Counted from the stretch's first letter, positions 1 to 7,685 are shown. The stretch is DNA of 16,545 bases from Chryseobacterium gleum (GCA_943326315.2 CALPSU020000018.1:1-16545); one strand, 5' to 3'. Numbers and translations: made by a program. The notes: generated from the letters alone by a model not told the origin.

Positions 1-355
1 CTGGAGCTATGAATTATAGTTGGGATAATAATGTTATTAATGGTCAATCATTCATCCCTTCAAATGGAACTTTAACGTATACTGTAACCGGAACAGATTT
101 AAATAATTGTGTTAATACAGACCAAGTAAATGTTACTGTAAATAATTTACCTTTAGTTTCAGCAGGGAATGATCAACAAATATGTTTCGGAAATTCGGTT
201 GTTTTATTAGCCTCTGGAGCTATGAATTATAGTTGGGATAATAATGTTATTAATGGTCAATCATTCATCCCTTCAAATGGAACTTTAACGTATACTGTAA
301 CCGGAACAGATTTAAACAATTGTACTAATACGGACCAGGTTATAGTTACTGTAAA
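1..355 (+). repeat. 213-bp in-frame tandem repeat (71 aa) in the surface protein
   Basis: The sequence beginning at 1 recurs at 214, giving a period of 213 bp or 71 codons. Positions 1-103 and 214-316 are identical base for base. From 104/317 on the copies start to differ (for example GTTAAT against ACTAAT), although the protein stays similar up to VTVNN. The first copy is cut by the window edge, so more copies probably lie upstream. Identity at silent positions over one part of the unit points to recent duplication or gene conversion. Confidence 0.95.
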
Positions 356-815
356 TAATTCACCCTTAATTCCAATTGTTACTTCTAGTTCAACTTTTTT
401 AAGTTCAAGTATAGCAACATATTATCAATGGTTTTTAGGAAATAATCTATTGAATGGTGAAACATCACAAATTTATTCTCCAATTCAAACGGGAACTTAT
501 TCTGTAGAAATAACGGATGTGAATGGTTGTAAAAATACTTCAGCTGGTTTTTTATTTACATTTTTAGGTTTGGAAAATTTATCAAATCTTAGTATAATTG
601 ATGTTTTTCCTAATCCAAGTTCAGGAAAGTTTGTTGTTTCATTTTCAAATTTAGAAGTAAATTCGATGAAGATTTTCAATTCTGCTGGTTTAATTATTTT
701 TAATTCCAGTTCTTTTACTTCTGAAATCGATTTAATGAATCAACCTAAAGGGATTTATTTCTTAAAAATTGAAAGTAATGACAATGTGTTTATGAAAAAA
801 ATGATTGTGAATTGA
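1..815 (+). CDS. C-terminal part of a repetitive Ig-like T9SS-exported surface protein (5' truncated)
   Basis: The reading frame is open from the window edge (position 1 is inside a codon) to TGA at 813-815, so the N-terminus, signal peptide and most of the protein lie outside. It shows two nearly identical 71-residue Ig/PKD-like repeats containing AMNYSWDNNV and TYTVTGTDLNNC. A third, diverged domain of the same fold type follows (YYQWF...GTYSVEITDVNGC). The last 72 residues, from IDVFPNPSSGKF (codon at 597) to the end, are a T9SS type A sorting domain: the PNPSSGKF start, a central MKIFNSAG strand and the KGIYFLKI...KKMIVN ending are all typical. Proteins of this kind are exported by the Sec system, then crossed over the outer membrane by T9SS, where the tail is removed and the protein is secreted or anchored. 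Adhesion is a common role but nothing here proves it. The downstream gene is convergent, so this is the end of its transcription unit. Confidence 0.9.
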   Translation, partial: GAMNYSWDNNVINGQSFIPSNGTLTYTVTGTDLNNCVNTDQVNVTVNNLPLVSAGNDQQICFGNSVVLLASGAMNYSWDNNVINGQSFIPSNGTLTYTVTGTDLNNCTNTDQVIVTVNNSPLIPIVTSSSTFLSSSIATYYQWFLGNNLLNGETSQIYSPIQTGTYSVEITDVNGCKNTSAGFLFTFLGLENLSNLSIIDVFPNPSSGKFVVSFSNLEVNSMKIFNSAGLIIFNSSSFTSEIDLMNQPKGIYFLKIESNDNVFMKKMIVN

Positions 816-870
816 TTTTTTTAAATTAAATCAAAAAAAATATAGGTATTGAGTATATCTAAATTTTCGT

Positions 871-3648
871 TCATATTTTCCCTCTCAAAAACTCACCAGT
901 ATAATTTCCTTTTACCAAAACTAATTGTTCAGGTGTTCCTTCAAAAACAACATTTCCTCCAAGATTTCCTCCTTCAGGACCAATGTCTATAATCCAATCT
1001 GAACATTTAATTACTTCCGTATTATGTTCTATTACTAGCACTGAATGTCCTGCATTTATTAGCTCTTTAAAAGCAATAATCAGTTTATTAATGTCGTGAA
1101 AATGAAGTCCTGTTGTTGGTTCATCGAAGATAAATAGAGTAGAGGGAGTACTTCCACCTTTTGCTAAAAAGGAAGCGAGTTTTATACGTTGGGCTTCTCC
1201 ACCACTTAATGTACTAGAAGATTGTCCAAGAGAAACATAGCCTAGTCCTACATTTACCAGAGGTTGAATTTTCTCAACTATTTTTTGTTCAATTTTATCT
1301 GTCCCTTCTTTGAAAAAATCTAGCGCTGATTGAATGTCCATTTCTAAAATATCAGCAATGTTTTTCCCACGATATTCAACTTCTAATGTTTCAGATTTAT
1401 ATCGTTTTCCATTACAATTATCACAAGGTAAATGAACGTCTGCCATAAATTGCATTCCAACAGTTATTTCACCTTCACCTTCACAAACTTCACATCTACC
1501 ACCTTCTACATTGAAACTAAAAAATCCAGGTTTATAACCTCTAACTTTTGAAATTTGTTGTCTGCAAAATAAATCACGAATATCATCGAAAGCCTTTACA
1601 TAAGTAATTGGGTTACTTCGAGAAGATTTACCAATCGGATTTTGATCAATGAATTCAACAGCTTTTACTAGTTTGAAATCTCCGGTTAATTCGGTAAAGT
1701 CTCCTTGAAAATCTCCAAATTGACCTAATTCTTTTCGTATAGCTGGATATAAAATGTCTTTCACCAAAGTTGATTTACCAGAACCACTTACTCCTGTAAT
1801 GCAAACTAAACTATTCAAAGGAAAGTTTACGGATATGTTTTTTAAATTGTTTTGACGAGCACCGTTTATAGTTAATTTGTTTTTAGTTATTTTTCTTTTT
1901 GTTGGGACTGGAATTATTTCTTTTCCAGTTAAGTATTTAGCAGTTAAACTTTTTTCATTATCTATTAATTGACTGAAATTACCTTGAAAAACAACTTCAC
2001 CACCATAAATACCTGCCATAGGGCCAATGTCTATAATTTCATCTGCAGCTTTCATCATTTCTTCTTCATGCTCTACTACGATAACCGTATTTCCTAAATC
2101 ACGAAGGTTTTTTAAAACTTGAATTAATCGATGTGTATCTCTTGGGTGAAGACCGATACTTGGTTCATCGAGTATATACATGGAACCTACCAAACTACTT
2201 CCTAAAGATGTTGAAAGATTTATACGTTGAGATTCGCCTCCAGAAAGCGAATTGGATTGACGGTTAAGAGTTAAATAACCCAAACCAACCTCGTTTAAAA
2301 AGGATAATCTGTTAACAATTTCTGGTAGAATTCGTTTTGCAACTTGTCTATCGTAGTCATTTAGTTCTAGATTTTTAAAAAAATCAAAACTAGTTGAAAC
2401 AGGCATTAATACTACATCGGTAATAGAAGTGTTATTTACTAAAACGTAATTTGCATCTTTTCTAAGTCTAGTTCCTTTACAATCCGAACACTCTGTTTTT
2501 CCTCTATACCTAGAGAGCATTACTCTATATTGAATTTTATAAGTTTGTGATTCTAAAAATTTAAAAAACTTAGTTAAACCTTCAAAATATTGATTTCCAG
2601 TCCATAAAACTTCATATTCTTTTTTGCTTAATTCTGCAATTGGACGATGAATAGGGAAATCGAATTTTTTAGCATTGAAAATTAATTCATTTAAATATTC
2701 TCCCATAGTTTCTCCTTTCCATGGTGAAATTGCTCCTTCATAAACAGATAGACTTTTATTAGGAAAAACTAAATTTGGATCTACTCCAATTACTTGACCA
2801 AATCCCTCACATTTTTTACAGGCACCAAATGGATTATTGAAAGTAAAAAAATGTTCATTTGGTTCTTGAAATTCAATGCCGTCAAGTTCGAATTTTGACG
2901 AAAACGGTACAAATATTTCACTGTCTGGTAGAAAAATTTTACAATACCCTTCGCCTTCAGAAAATGCTAAATTAATTGAATCACTAATTCTTCCGTTATC
3001 ATTTTCATCTGAAAAATCAATTTTTATTCTATCAATTAATAAATAAGCATTTTCGATGTTGGATGGAATATCATTTAAAACATCCTCGATATTAAGTGTT
3101 TCTTTATCTAGAAAAAGTCTAACATAACCCTGGTCTTTTAACAAATTTAATTGTCTTTCAATGCCATATTTAGTAAATCCATGAATCGGAGCGAGTATCA
3201 TTACTCTTTTACCTTCTTCTTGATCTTTCAGGTAGTCTACAACATCGGAAACAGTATGTTTTTTTACTTCCAATCCAGAAATAGGAGAGTATGTTTTCCC
3301 AACTCTAGCAAATAATATTTTAATATAATTGTAAATTTCAGTACTAGTTCCAACTGTAGAGCGAGGATTGTTTGAAATTACTTTTTGTTCTATTGCAATT
3401 GCAGGAGATATTCCTTTTATATAATCTGTCTCAGGTTTATCTAGTTTTCCAAGAAATTGTCTAGCATAAGAAGATAGACTTTCGATATATCTTCTTTGAC
3501 CTTCTGCAAATAATGTGTCAAATGCTAACGAGGACTTTCCTGAGCCGGATAAGCCAGTAATAACGGTTAATTTTCCATGAGGAATTTTAACATCAATATT
3601 TTTTAGATTGTGAACTCTTGCTCCTTTTATTTCAATGTATTTTTGCAT
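871..3648 (-). CDS. uvrA: UvrA, excinuclease ABC subunit A
   Basis: UvrA is the damage-sensing ATPase of nucleotide excision repair; as a dimer it loads UvrB at bulky DNA lesions. The 925 residues are close to the usual 940 or so. Two ABC modules are visible. The first has Walker A GLSGSGKS at residues 32-39 and signature LSGGESQR near 470. The second has Walker A GVSGSGKS near 620 and signature LSGGEAQR near 815, followed by the Walker B region LFIFDEPTTGLH. Zinc-binding cysteine pairs are present in the first half (CKKC, CSDC) and the second half (CEVC...CDNC). The ATG at 3648 is chosen because MQKYIEIKGARVHNLKNI is the family's normal N-terminus. It is divergent from the sigma factor gene, with a good Bacteroidota-type promoter about 30-60 bases upstream. 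Its 3' end converges on the surface-protein gene with 55 bases between. I see no truncation or missing motif. Confidence 0.98.
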   Translation of the reverse strand: MQKYIEIKGARVHNLKNIDVKIPHGKLTVITGLSGSGKSSLAFDTLFAEGQRRYIESLSSYARQFLGKLDKPETDYIKGISPAIAIEQKVISNNPRSTVGTSTEIYNYIKILFARVGKTYSPISGLEVKKHTVSDVVDYLKDQEEGKRVMILAPIHGFTKYGIERQLNLLKDQGYVRLFLDKETLNIEDVLNDIPSNIENAYLLIDRIKIDFSDENDNGRISDSINLAFSEGEGYCKIFLPDSEIFVPFSSKFELDGIEFQEPNEHFFTFNNPFGACKKCEGFGQVIGVDPNLVFPNKSLSVYEGAISPWKGETMGEYLNELIFNAKKFDFPIHRPIAELSKKEYEVLWTGNQYFEGLTKFFKFLESQTYKIQYRVMLSRYRGKTECSDCKGTRLRKDANYVLVNNTSITDVVLMPVSTSFDFFKNLELNDYDRQVAKRILPEIVNRLSFLNEVGLGYLTLNRQSNSLSGGESQRINLSTSLGSSLVGSMYILDEPSIGLHPRDTHRLIQVLKNLRDLGNTVIVVEHEEEMMKAADEIIDIGPMAGIYGGEVVFQGNFSQLIDNEKSLTAKYLTGKEIIPVPTKRKITKNKLTINGARQNNLKNISVNFPLNSLVCITGVSGSGKSTLVKDILYPAIRKELGQFGDFQGDFTELTGDFKLVKAVEFIDQNPIGKSSRSNPITYVKAFDDIRDLFCRQQISKVRGYKPGFFSFNVEGGRCEVCEGEGEITVGMQFMADVHLPCDNCNGKRYKSETLEVEYRGKNIADILEMDIQSALDFFKEGTDKIEQKIVEKIQPLVNVGLGYVSLGQSSSTLSGGEAQRIKLASFLAKGGSTPSTLFIFDEPTTGLHFHDINKLIIAFKELINAGHSVLVIEHNTEVIKCSDWIIDIGPEGGNLGGNVVFEGTPEQLVLVKGNYTGEFLRGKI

Positions 3649-3675
3649 TGGCTATCCATTTCTAATTGGCGTTTC

Positions 3676-3709
3676 CAAAGATAGTCAAGACTAAAGATTA
3701 ATTGACAAA
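3676..3709 (-). promoter_or_regulatory. Probable uvrA promoter (Bacteroidota -7/-33 type)
   Basis: Read on the - strand, 3683-3676 is TATCTTTG, an exact match to the TAnnTTTG -7 element of the phylum's primary sigma factor. A TTTG (3709-3706) lies 22 bases further upstream, slightly more than the roughly 19-20 bases usual for the -33 element. Transcription would start near 3669, about 20 bases before the uvrA ATG. Confidence 0.5.
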
Positions 3710-3834
3710 AGAATTTGTACTTTTTTAGTTTCATTTATTATTCACCGAAACTTTTAATATTTATAACTTAAGCTGAGTTCAATTATTAATTTATCTTACT
3801 TTAATCATTTTTATTTGTAAAAAAACTCTTAAAA

Positions 3835-3865
3835 TTTGTACTTTAACATTTTTTATGTATTTTCG
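3835..3865 (+). promoter_or_regulatory. Probable sigma-factor promoter (Bacteroidota -7/-33 type)
   Basis: TTTG at 3835-3838 is followed after 19 bases by TATTTTCG at 3858-3865, which matches the TAnnTTTG -7 consensus at all but one fixed base. The start would be near 3872, leaving a leader of about 100 bases that contains one arm of the TCACCGAA/TTCGGTGA repeat and the 3931-3955 hairpin. Confidence 0.45.
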
Positions 3866-3970
3866 TTTTTAAATAATTATTCAAAAAATTCGGTGAGCCT
3901 ATAGATATAATTCTACTCTTTTAAAATTTCAAGTACAAAACAAATTGTTTTACTTATAAATGAGTGAATT

Positions 3971-4567
3971 ATGATTAGTAAAAAAACAGAGGACCGAGAA
4001 CTCATAAATGCGTATATTAATGGAAATGAAAAGGCATTCGAAATTCTATTGATACGTCACAAAAATAAAATTTACCGTTTTATTAATATAAAACTTCGTG
4101 ATAATGATTTAACGGAAGATATATTTCAGGAAACTTTTATTAAAGTGATAAATACTTTAAAATCTGGATCTTACAATGAAGAAGGTAAATTTTTACCGTG
4201 GGCTATGAGAATTGCTCATAATCTTGTGATAGATCATTTTCGCCGTACTTCTAGAGTTCGAATAATTAATGAATCTTCTTCAATTAATCCAGATTTTTCA
4301 ATTTTCAGTACTCTGAAATTTACGGATGAAAATATTGAAGAAAAAATAACAAGAAGTGAATTAGAATCTCAAATGGTTGGATTAGTTGAATATCTCCCAG
4401 AAACCCAAAGAGACATTTTAAAAATGAGAATATTTCAAGATTTATCTTTCCAAGATATTTCAGAATTGGAGAATATTAGTATCAATACTGCATTAGGAAG
4501 AATGCGTTATGCTTTAATTAATTTAAGAAAATTGATTGAAAAGCACGAAATGGTTGTGGAATTATAA
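3971..4567 (+). CDS. ECF-type RNA polymerase sigma factor (sigma-70 family)
   Basis: At 198 residues this is an alternative sigma factor with only regions 2 and 4, as in the extracytoplasmic-function group. Region 2 spans about residues 22-92: the core-binding and -10-recognition segment includes DLTEDIFQETFIKV and ends in WAMRIAHNLVIDHFRR. Region 4 spans about 136-188: LPETQRDILKMRIFQDLSFQDISE, then a helix-turn-helix with SINTALGRMRYALINLRK. The family binds core polymerase and directs it to a dedicated promoter set. No anti-sigma gene follows; the next gene is on the opposite strand, so control is not by the common co-transcribed anti-sigma arrangement. From memory, very similar sigma factors with the INTALGRMRYALINLRK ending are widespread in Bacteroidota, so this is probably a conserved housekeeping or stress regulator and not a transferred gene. 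Its regulon cannot be read from this window. Confidence 0.92.
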   Translation: MISKKTEDRELINAYINGNEKAFEILLIRHKNKIYRFINIKLRDNDLTEDIFQETFIKVINTLKSGSYNEEGKFLPWAMRIAHNLVIDHFRRTSRVRIINESSSINPDFSIFSTLKFTDENIEEKITRSELESQMVGLVEYLPETQRDILKMRIFQDLSFQDISELENISINTALGRMRYALINLRKLIEKHEMVVEL

Positions 4568-4585
4568 TTTTAATAATTTAATTTG

Positions 4586-4611
4586 TAGGGATAGGGCATG
4601 CCCTGTCCCTA
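4586..4611. repeat. REP-like 26-bp palindrome between convergent genes
   Basis: The arms TAGGGATAGGGCA and TGCCCTGTCCCTA form a palindrome centred at 4598/4599, with the single imperfection T4592/G4605, which would be a G-U wobble in + strand RNA. It lies in a 60-base gap between the stops of the sigma gene and the acyltransferase operon and is far richer in GC than its surroundings. A hairpin there could stop transcription from both sides, but neither strand shows a run of T directly after the stem, so a dispersed REP-type element is the better reading. Similar GGGCATGCCC-centred intergenic palindromes are common in many bacterial genomes. Confidence 0.7.
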
Positions 4612-4627
4612 AAATGAAATATGAAAA

Positions 4628-5557
4628 TCACATTGTTCGAATGTGTCTTTCTTTTTTTTCCTCATAAATATCAGCAATAGTGACTAATATACCAGTCTCT
4701 TCTACATCACCAAATTCAGTATTAACAGCCGTTCCGAAAGTTTTCATATTTGGTGATAATCCCATGTAAATATTTACTAAAGGGGGGATAAATTCACCTC
4801 GTTCTCTTACAAAAGAGTTTAAAATTTTGAATCCTTCTTTAAAGTCTAGTTCATTCAACATTTCTTCATACAATTGACTATTATATTCTTGAATTAATGG
4901 ATGAAAAGGTTTCATTAAATTTTCTTTGTCTGGAAAATAGTGACGCATAAAGTGAAGTAAGAAATCCCTACTTTCTTTATCATAAGTTGGATACATAGTT
5001 ACTTTACCGAAGAAATATTTTATGCTAGGATTAATTACTATTAGCGCTCCCAAACCATCCCAAATATTATCAAGGGCAAATAATCCTTTTTTAGGATTTA
5101 TGGAAGGTTGGAAATTTGGCTGTACAAAACTTCTTCCCAATTCAATAGTATAAGGTAAGTATTCTTCAATAAATTTCGTACTAAAATCAAAATAATGACT
5201 TGTTGAAAGTTGAATTTCTTTATTTGGTAAATTTAAGGTATTAATACATTTTATGTAACGATAACCTCCTATAATCTCCTCATCTTCAGGAGACCAAACT
5301 ACTAATTGATCGTAGCAAATGTCACTAGTATCAAATTCATCTAAATCAATCGATTCACCTGTGCCACCTCCAGAAGCTCTAAATGTAATTTCGCGAAGTC
5401 GCCCAATTTCCAATAATGTATTTGGAGCATTGTGATGATTGATAATGTAAATTTCATTATTTCCTTTTCTAGTTTTACGAATAAAACGATCGGTATTCAA
5501 CTCTTTTTTCAGAATGAATTTATCGATTGGTGCTATTATTTCTTTTTTCAAATTCAT
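4628..5557 (-). CDS. glsB: GNAT-fold N-acyltransferase, GlsB/OlsB-like (aminolipid synthesis, first step)
   Basis: The 309-residue protein resembles the acyl-homoserine-lactone-synthase-like GNAT family that includes OlsB and GlsB. These enzymes join a 3-hydroxy fatty acid to the amino group of ornithine or glycine, making the lyso-form of an aminolipid. Visible signs are RLREITFRASGGGTG at about 53-67, YDQLVVWSPEDEEIIGGYRYI at about 82-102, and the family hallmark ELGRSFVQP at 139-147, followed by a long C-terminal half with an aromatic-rich region (IKYFFGKVTMYPTYD). Its ATG overlaps the stop of the upstream PlsC-type gene as ATGA (5557-5554), so the two are translated together. The pairing is that of the glycine-lipid genes glsB and glsA of Bacteroides. 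Whether the amino acid is glycine, ornithine or another cannot be told from sequence. The symbol is by analogy. Confidence 0.75.
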   Translation of the reverse strand: MNLKKEIIAPIDKFILKKELNTDRFIRKTRKGNNEIYIINHHNAPNTLLEIGRLREITFRASGGGTGESIDLDEFDTSDICYDQLVVWSPEDEEIIGGYRYIKCINTLNLPNKEIQLSTSHYFDFSTKFIEEYLPYTIELGRSFVQPNFQPSINPKKGLFALDNIWDGLGALIVINPSIKYFFGKVTMYPTYDKESRDFLLHFMRHYFPDKENLMKPFHPLIQEYNSQLYEEMLNELDFKEGFKILNSFVRERGEFIPPLVNIYMGLSPNMKTFGTAVNTEFGDVEETGILVTIADIYEEKKERHIRTM

Positions 5558-6378
5558 AATGAATGATTTCGTAATTCGTAAACTTTATCTTTTACCCAAA
5601 ATGCTTGTTTTCTTTCACTTAATTCTTGGGGTAAAGAATCAAATGAAATTGGTTTACCTACTATTATTCGGATATGCTTCCCATGCAATTTAAAAAATTC
5701 ATTTGACAAATACAACATTTCAATGTTTGCCTTTATACCAATTTTTTTTCGGATGTTTGAGAGTCTATAAAAAAAGTTAGATAGATTTCCTTCAATATAA
5801 ATAGGTATTATTGTTCGATTGTGTTCTTTTGACATGGTGATAAATGTTTTTTTCCATTCTAAATCCATTATTTCACCATTATTTTTTCTACTAACTAATC
5901 CAGCTGGAAAAATACAAACAGCTTCATCTGCTGCGAATAAATTTTCTAATTGTTCTCTTTTAGAAAGTGAGTTTTTCCCATGTTTATTTACACCTAGAAA
6001 AATGCCATTTAAATTTTTTAAATTTAATAGTATGTCGTTAACAATAAATTTTAAATCTTCTCTATGACCTTTTAAAGCAGAAGCTAATGCCATTGCATCC
6101 ATTCCACCTAATGGATGGTTCATCGCTAAAACAATTTTCCCTGTTTTAGGAATGTTTTCAATACCTATGAATTCAATTTTAACATCAAGTAATTTTATTA
6201 CTTGTTCGCAAAACTCAATATTGTAAACATTTTTGTTATCAATTATGAATTTATTAATTTCTTTTTGATGTAATATTCGTTCTAAATATCGGATAATAAA
6301 GTCTGGTATCCAACGGTACATTGCAGGATTTTTACTCTGTATTAATCGTTTTACATCGATAAAGTTTTCATTATTCAT
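5554..6378 (-). CDS. glsA: PlsC-family O-acyltransferase, GlsA-like (aminolipid synthesis, second step)
   Basis: The 274-residue enzyme belongs to the lysophospholipid acyltransferase (PlsC) superfamily. Its active-site block is NHPLGGMD at 87-94, with His88 and Asp94. The spacing is H-x5-D, not the H-x4-D of ordinary PlsC. Later blocks include FPAGLVSR (substrate binding) and IIPIYIEGN. Together with the overlapping downstream GNAT gene it would add a second fatty acid to the hydroxyl of the first, finishing a di-acylated aminolipid in the membrane. ATG at 6378 is the first gene of this two-gene unit; the 110 bases upstream are shared with the divergent aminotransferase gene. No clear promoter was seen for it: TAAATTCG at 6394-6387 (- strand) is a weak -7 candidate without a -33 partner. 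A plain 1-acylglycerol-3-phosphate acyltransferase role is the alternative, but the gene pair argues against it. Confidence 0.72.
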   Translation of the reverse strand: MNNENFIDVKRLIQSKNPAMYRWIPDFIIRYLERILHQKEINKFIIDNKNVYNIEFCEQVIKLLDVKIEFIGIENIPKTGKIVLAMNHPLGGMDAMALASALKGHREDLKFIVNDILLNLKNLNGIFLGVNKHGKNSLSKREQLENLFAADEAVCIFPAGLVSRKNNGEIMDLEWKKTFITMSKEHNRTIIPIYIEGNLSNFFYRLSNIRKKIGIKANIEMLYLSNEFFKLHGKHIRIIVGKPISFDSLPQELSERKQAFWVKDKVYELRNHSL

Positions 6379-6456
6379 ATTGGGCGCGAATTTAGTGATT
6401 TATCTTTAATAGGACTATTTTTCCCAAATTCCTCTACTTTATTTATACAATTTACC

Positions 6457-6464
6457 TAAGTTTG
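6457..6464 (+). promoter_or_regulatory. Probable -7 promoter element for the aminotransferase operon
   Basis: TAAGTTTG matches the Bacteroidota -7 consensus TAnnTTTG exactly. Transcription would begin near 6471, giving a leader of about 18 bases before the ATG at 6489. No TTTG or TTG stands at the expected -33 distance, so the assignment is tentative. Confidence 0.4.
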
Positions 6465-6488
6465 TAACTATCAAAAAAAGCAAATAAA

Positions 6489-7685
6489 ATGATTCAATTA
6501 TCGAAACGATTAATGGAAATGGAAGAATCGGCAACGATTGCTATGTCTAGAAAGAGTCGTGAATTAAAAGCAGAAGGAAAAGATATTATTTCTTTAAGTT
6601 TAGGAGAGCCTGATTTTTTTACTCCTCAATTTATTAAGGATGCTGCTCTTGAAGCAATGAATAATAACTTTACAATGTATACACCTGTTGAAGGGTATGA
6701 TGATTTAAGAGAAAGTATTTCTTTAAAGTTTAAAAGGGATAACGATTTAAATTATCCAAAAGATCAGATAGTTGTTTCTACCGGAGCTAAACAATCAATA
6801 GCAAATGTTGTTTTAAGTTTAGTGAATCCTGGCGATGAAGTAATTGTTCCAGCTCCGTATTGGGTTTCTTATTTAGAAATCGTAAAAGTTGCTGAAGGAA
6901 AATCTGTTATTGTTCATGCAGGAATTGAAAATGATTTTAAAGTTAGAGCGGAACAATTAGAAAAAGCTATAACTCCAAAAACTAAATTAATTATTTTTTC
7001 AACACCATGTAATCCAACAGGATCTGTATATAGTAAAGAAGAGTTGAAAGAATGGGCTGAAGTTTTGCAAAGACATCCTAATGTTTATGTAATTGCGGAT
7101 GAAATTTATGAGCATATTAATTTTACAGGTAAACACGAGAGTTTAGCTCAGTTTCCTGAAATTTATAACCAAGTAATAACTGTAAATGGTGTTTCAAAAG
7201 CTTGGGCAATGACAGGTTGGAGATTAGGATATATTGGAGCGCCTAAAGAAATTGCAAGTGCTTGTAATAAAATTCAAGGTCAATTTACTTCTGCAACTTG
7301 TTCTATAACTCAAAAGGCTGCTATTGCAGCTATGAAAGCAGATCCATCTGTATTGAAAGACATGATTTCTGCTTTTCATTCTAGAAGAGATTTAGTAATA
7401 AAAGCTTTAAACACAATCGAAGGAGTAAAAACCAATTTGCCAGAAGGTGCTTTTTATGTTTTTCCCGATATTTCACATTTTATTGGTAAGGAAGCAAATG
7501 GTAAAAAAATAAATTCTGCTGAAGATCTAGCAATGTACTTATTAAGTGATGCGTTGGTTGCATTAGTTTCAGGTGAAGCTTTTGGTGATCCTAATTGTAT
7601 TCGAATTTCTTATGCAGCTTCTGAAGAGACATTAACTGAAGCGATGAAAAGAATAAAAATATCTCTTGAAAAATTGAATAAATGA
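6489..7685 (+). CDS. PLP-dependent aminotransferase, aspartate aminotransferase type (class I, subgroup Ib)
   Basis: The 398-residue fold-type I enzyme moves an amino group between an amino acid (probably aspartate, perhaps also prephenate or aromatic acids) and a 2-oxoacid in the cytosol. The full set of functional residues is visible. The family N-terminus is SLGEPDF; STGAKQSIANV lies in the phosphate-binding region. Asn175 in NPTG and Asp204 with Tyr207 in ADEIYEH contact the PLP ring. The Schiff-base lysine Lys237 sits in GVSKAWAMTGWRLGY, and the carboxylate-binding Arg372 in IRISYA. Length and motif order match bacterial Ib enzymes with no gaps. The downstream sugar-kinase gene begins inside its last codons (ATGA at 7682-7685), so the two form an operon, although no common pathway is obvious. 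Substrate choice cannot be settled by eye, so no symbol is given. Confidence 0.9.
   Translation: MIQLSKRLMEMEESATIAMSRKSRELKAEGKDIISLSLGEPDFFTPQFIKDAALEAMNNNFTMYTPVEGYDDLRESISLKFKRDNDLNYPKDQIVVSTGAKQSIANVVLSLVNPGDEVIVPAPYWVSYLEIVKVAEGKSVIVHAGIENDFKVRAEQLEKAITPKTKLIIFSTPCNPTGSVYSKEELKEWAEVLQRHPNVYVIADEIYEHINFTGKHESLAQFPEIYNQVITVNGVSKAWAMTGWRLGYIGAPKEIASACNKIQGQFTSATCSITQKAAIAAMKADPSVLKDMISAFHSRRDLVIKALNTIEGVKTNLPEGAFYVFPDISHFIGKEANGKKINSAEDLAMYLLSDALVALVSGEAFGDPNCIRISYAASEETLTEAMKRIKISLEKLNK

Larger units (their letters stand above)
3649..3970. other. Divergent intergenic promoter region between uvrA and the sigma factor gene
   Basis: These 322 bases contain no credible gene and are very AT-rich. 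They hold a probable uvrA promoter on the - strand (3676-3709) and a probable sigma-factor promoter on the + strand (3835-3865). An 8-bp inverted repeat, TCACCGAA at 3742-3749 and TTCGGTGA at 3889-3896, is one of the few GC-containing words here. An AT-rich imperfect hairpin lies at 3931-3955, and a five-codon leader reading frame abuts the sigma start (3960-3974). Confidence 0.7.

Noticed and set aside
1..355. Repeats at the window start as a CRISPR array
   Set aside because: The 213-bp period, continuous reading frame and Ig-like protein repeats show that this is coding sequence.
812..834. AT-only hairpin TTGATTT/AAATCAA after the surface-protein stop, as a terminator
   Set aside because: The 7-bp stem is nearly all A-T and no T-run follows it on the + strand; the A-run that follows suits neither transcript. 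Too weak to call.
5819..6067. 82-codon reading frame antisense to the PlsC-type acyltransferase gene
   Set aside because: It falls over conserved acyltransferase motifs on the other strand and has no family features of its own.
6387..6394. TAAATTCG on the - strand as promoter of the acyltransferase operon
   Set aside because: It has one mismatch to the -7 consensus, no -33 partner at a workable distance, and would leave almost no leader before the ATG at 6378.
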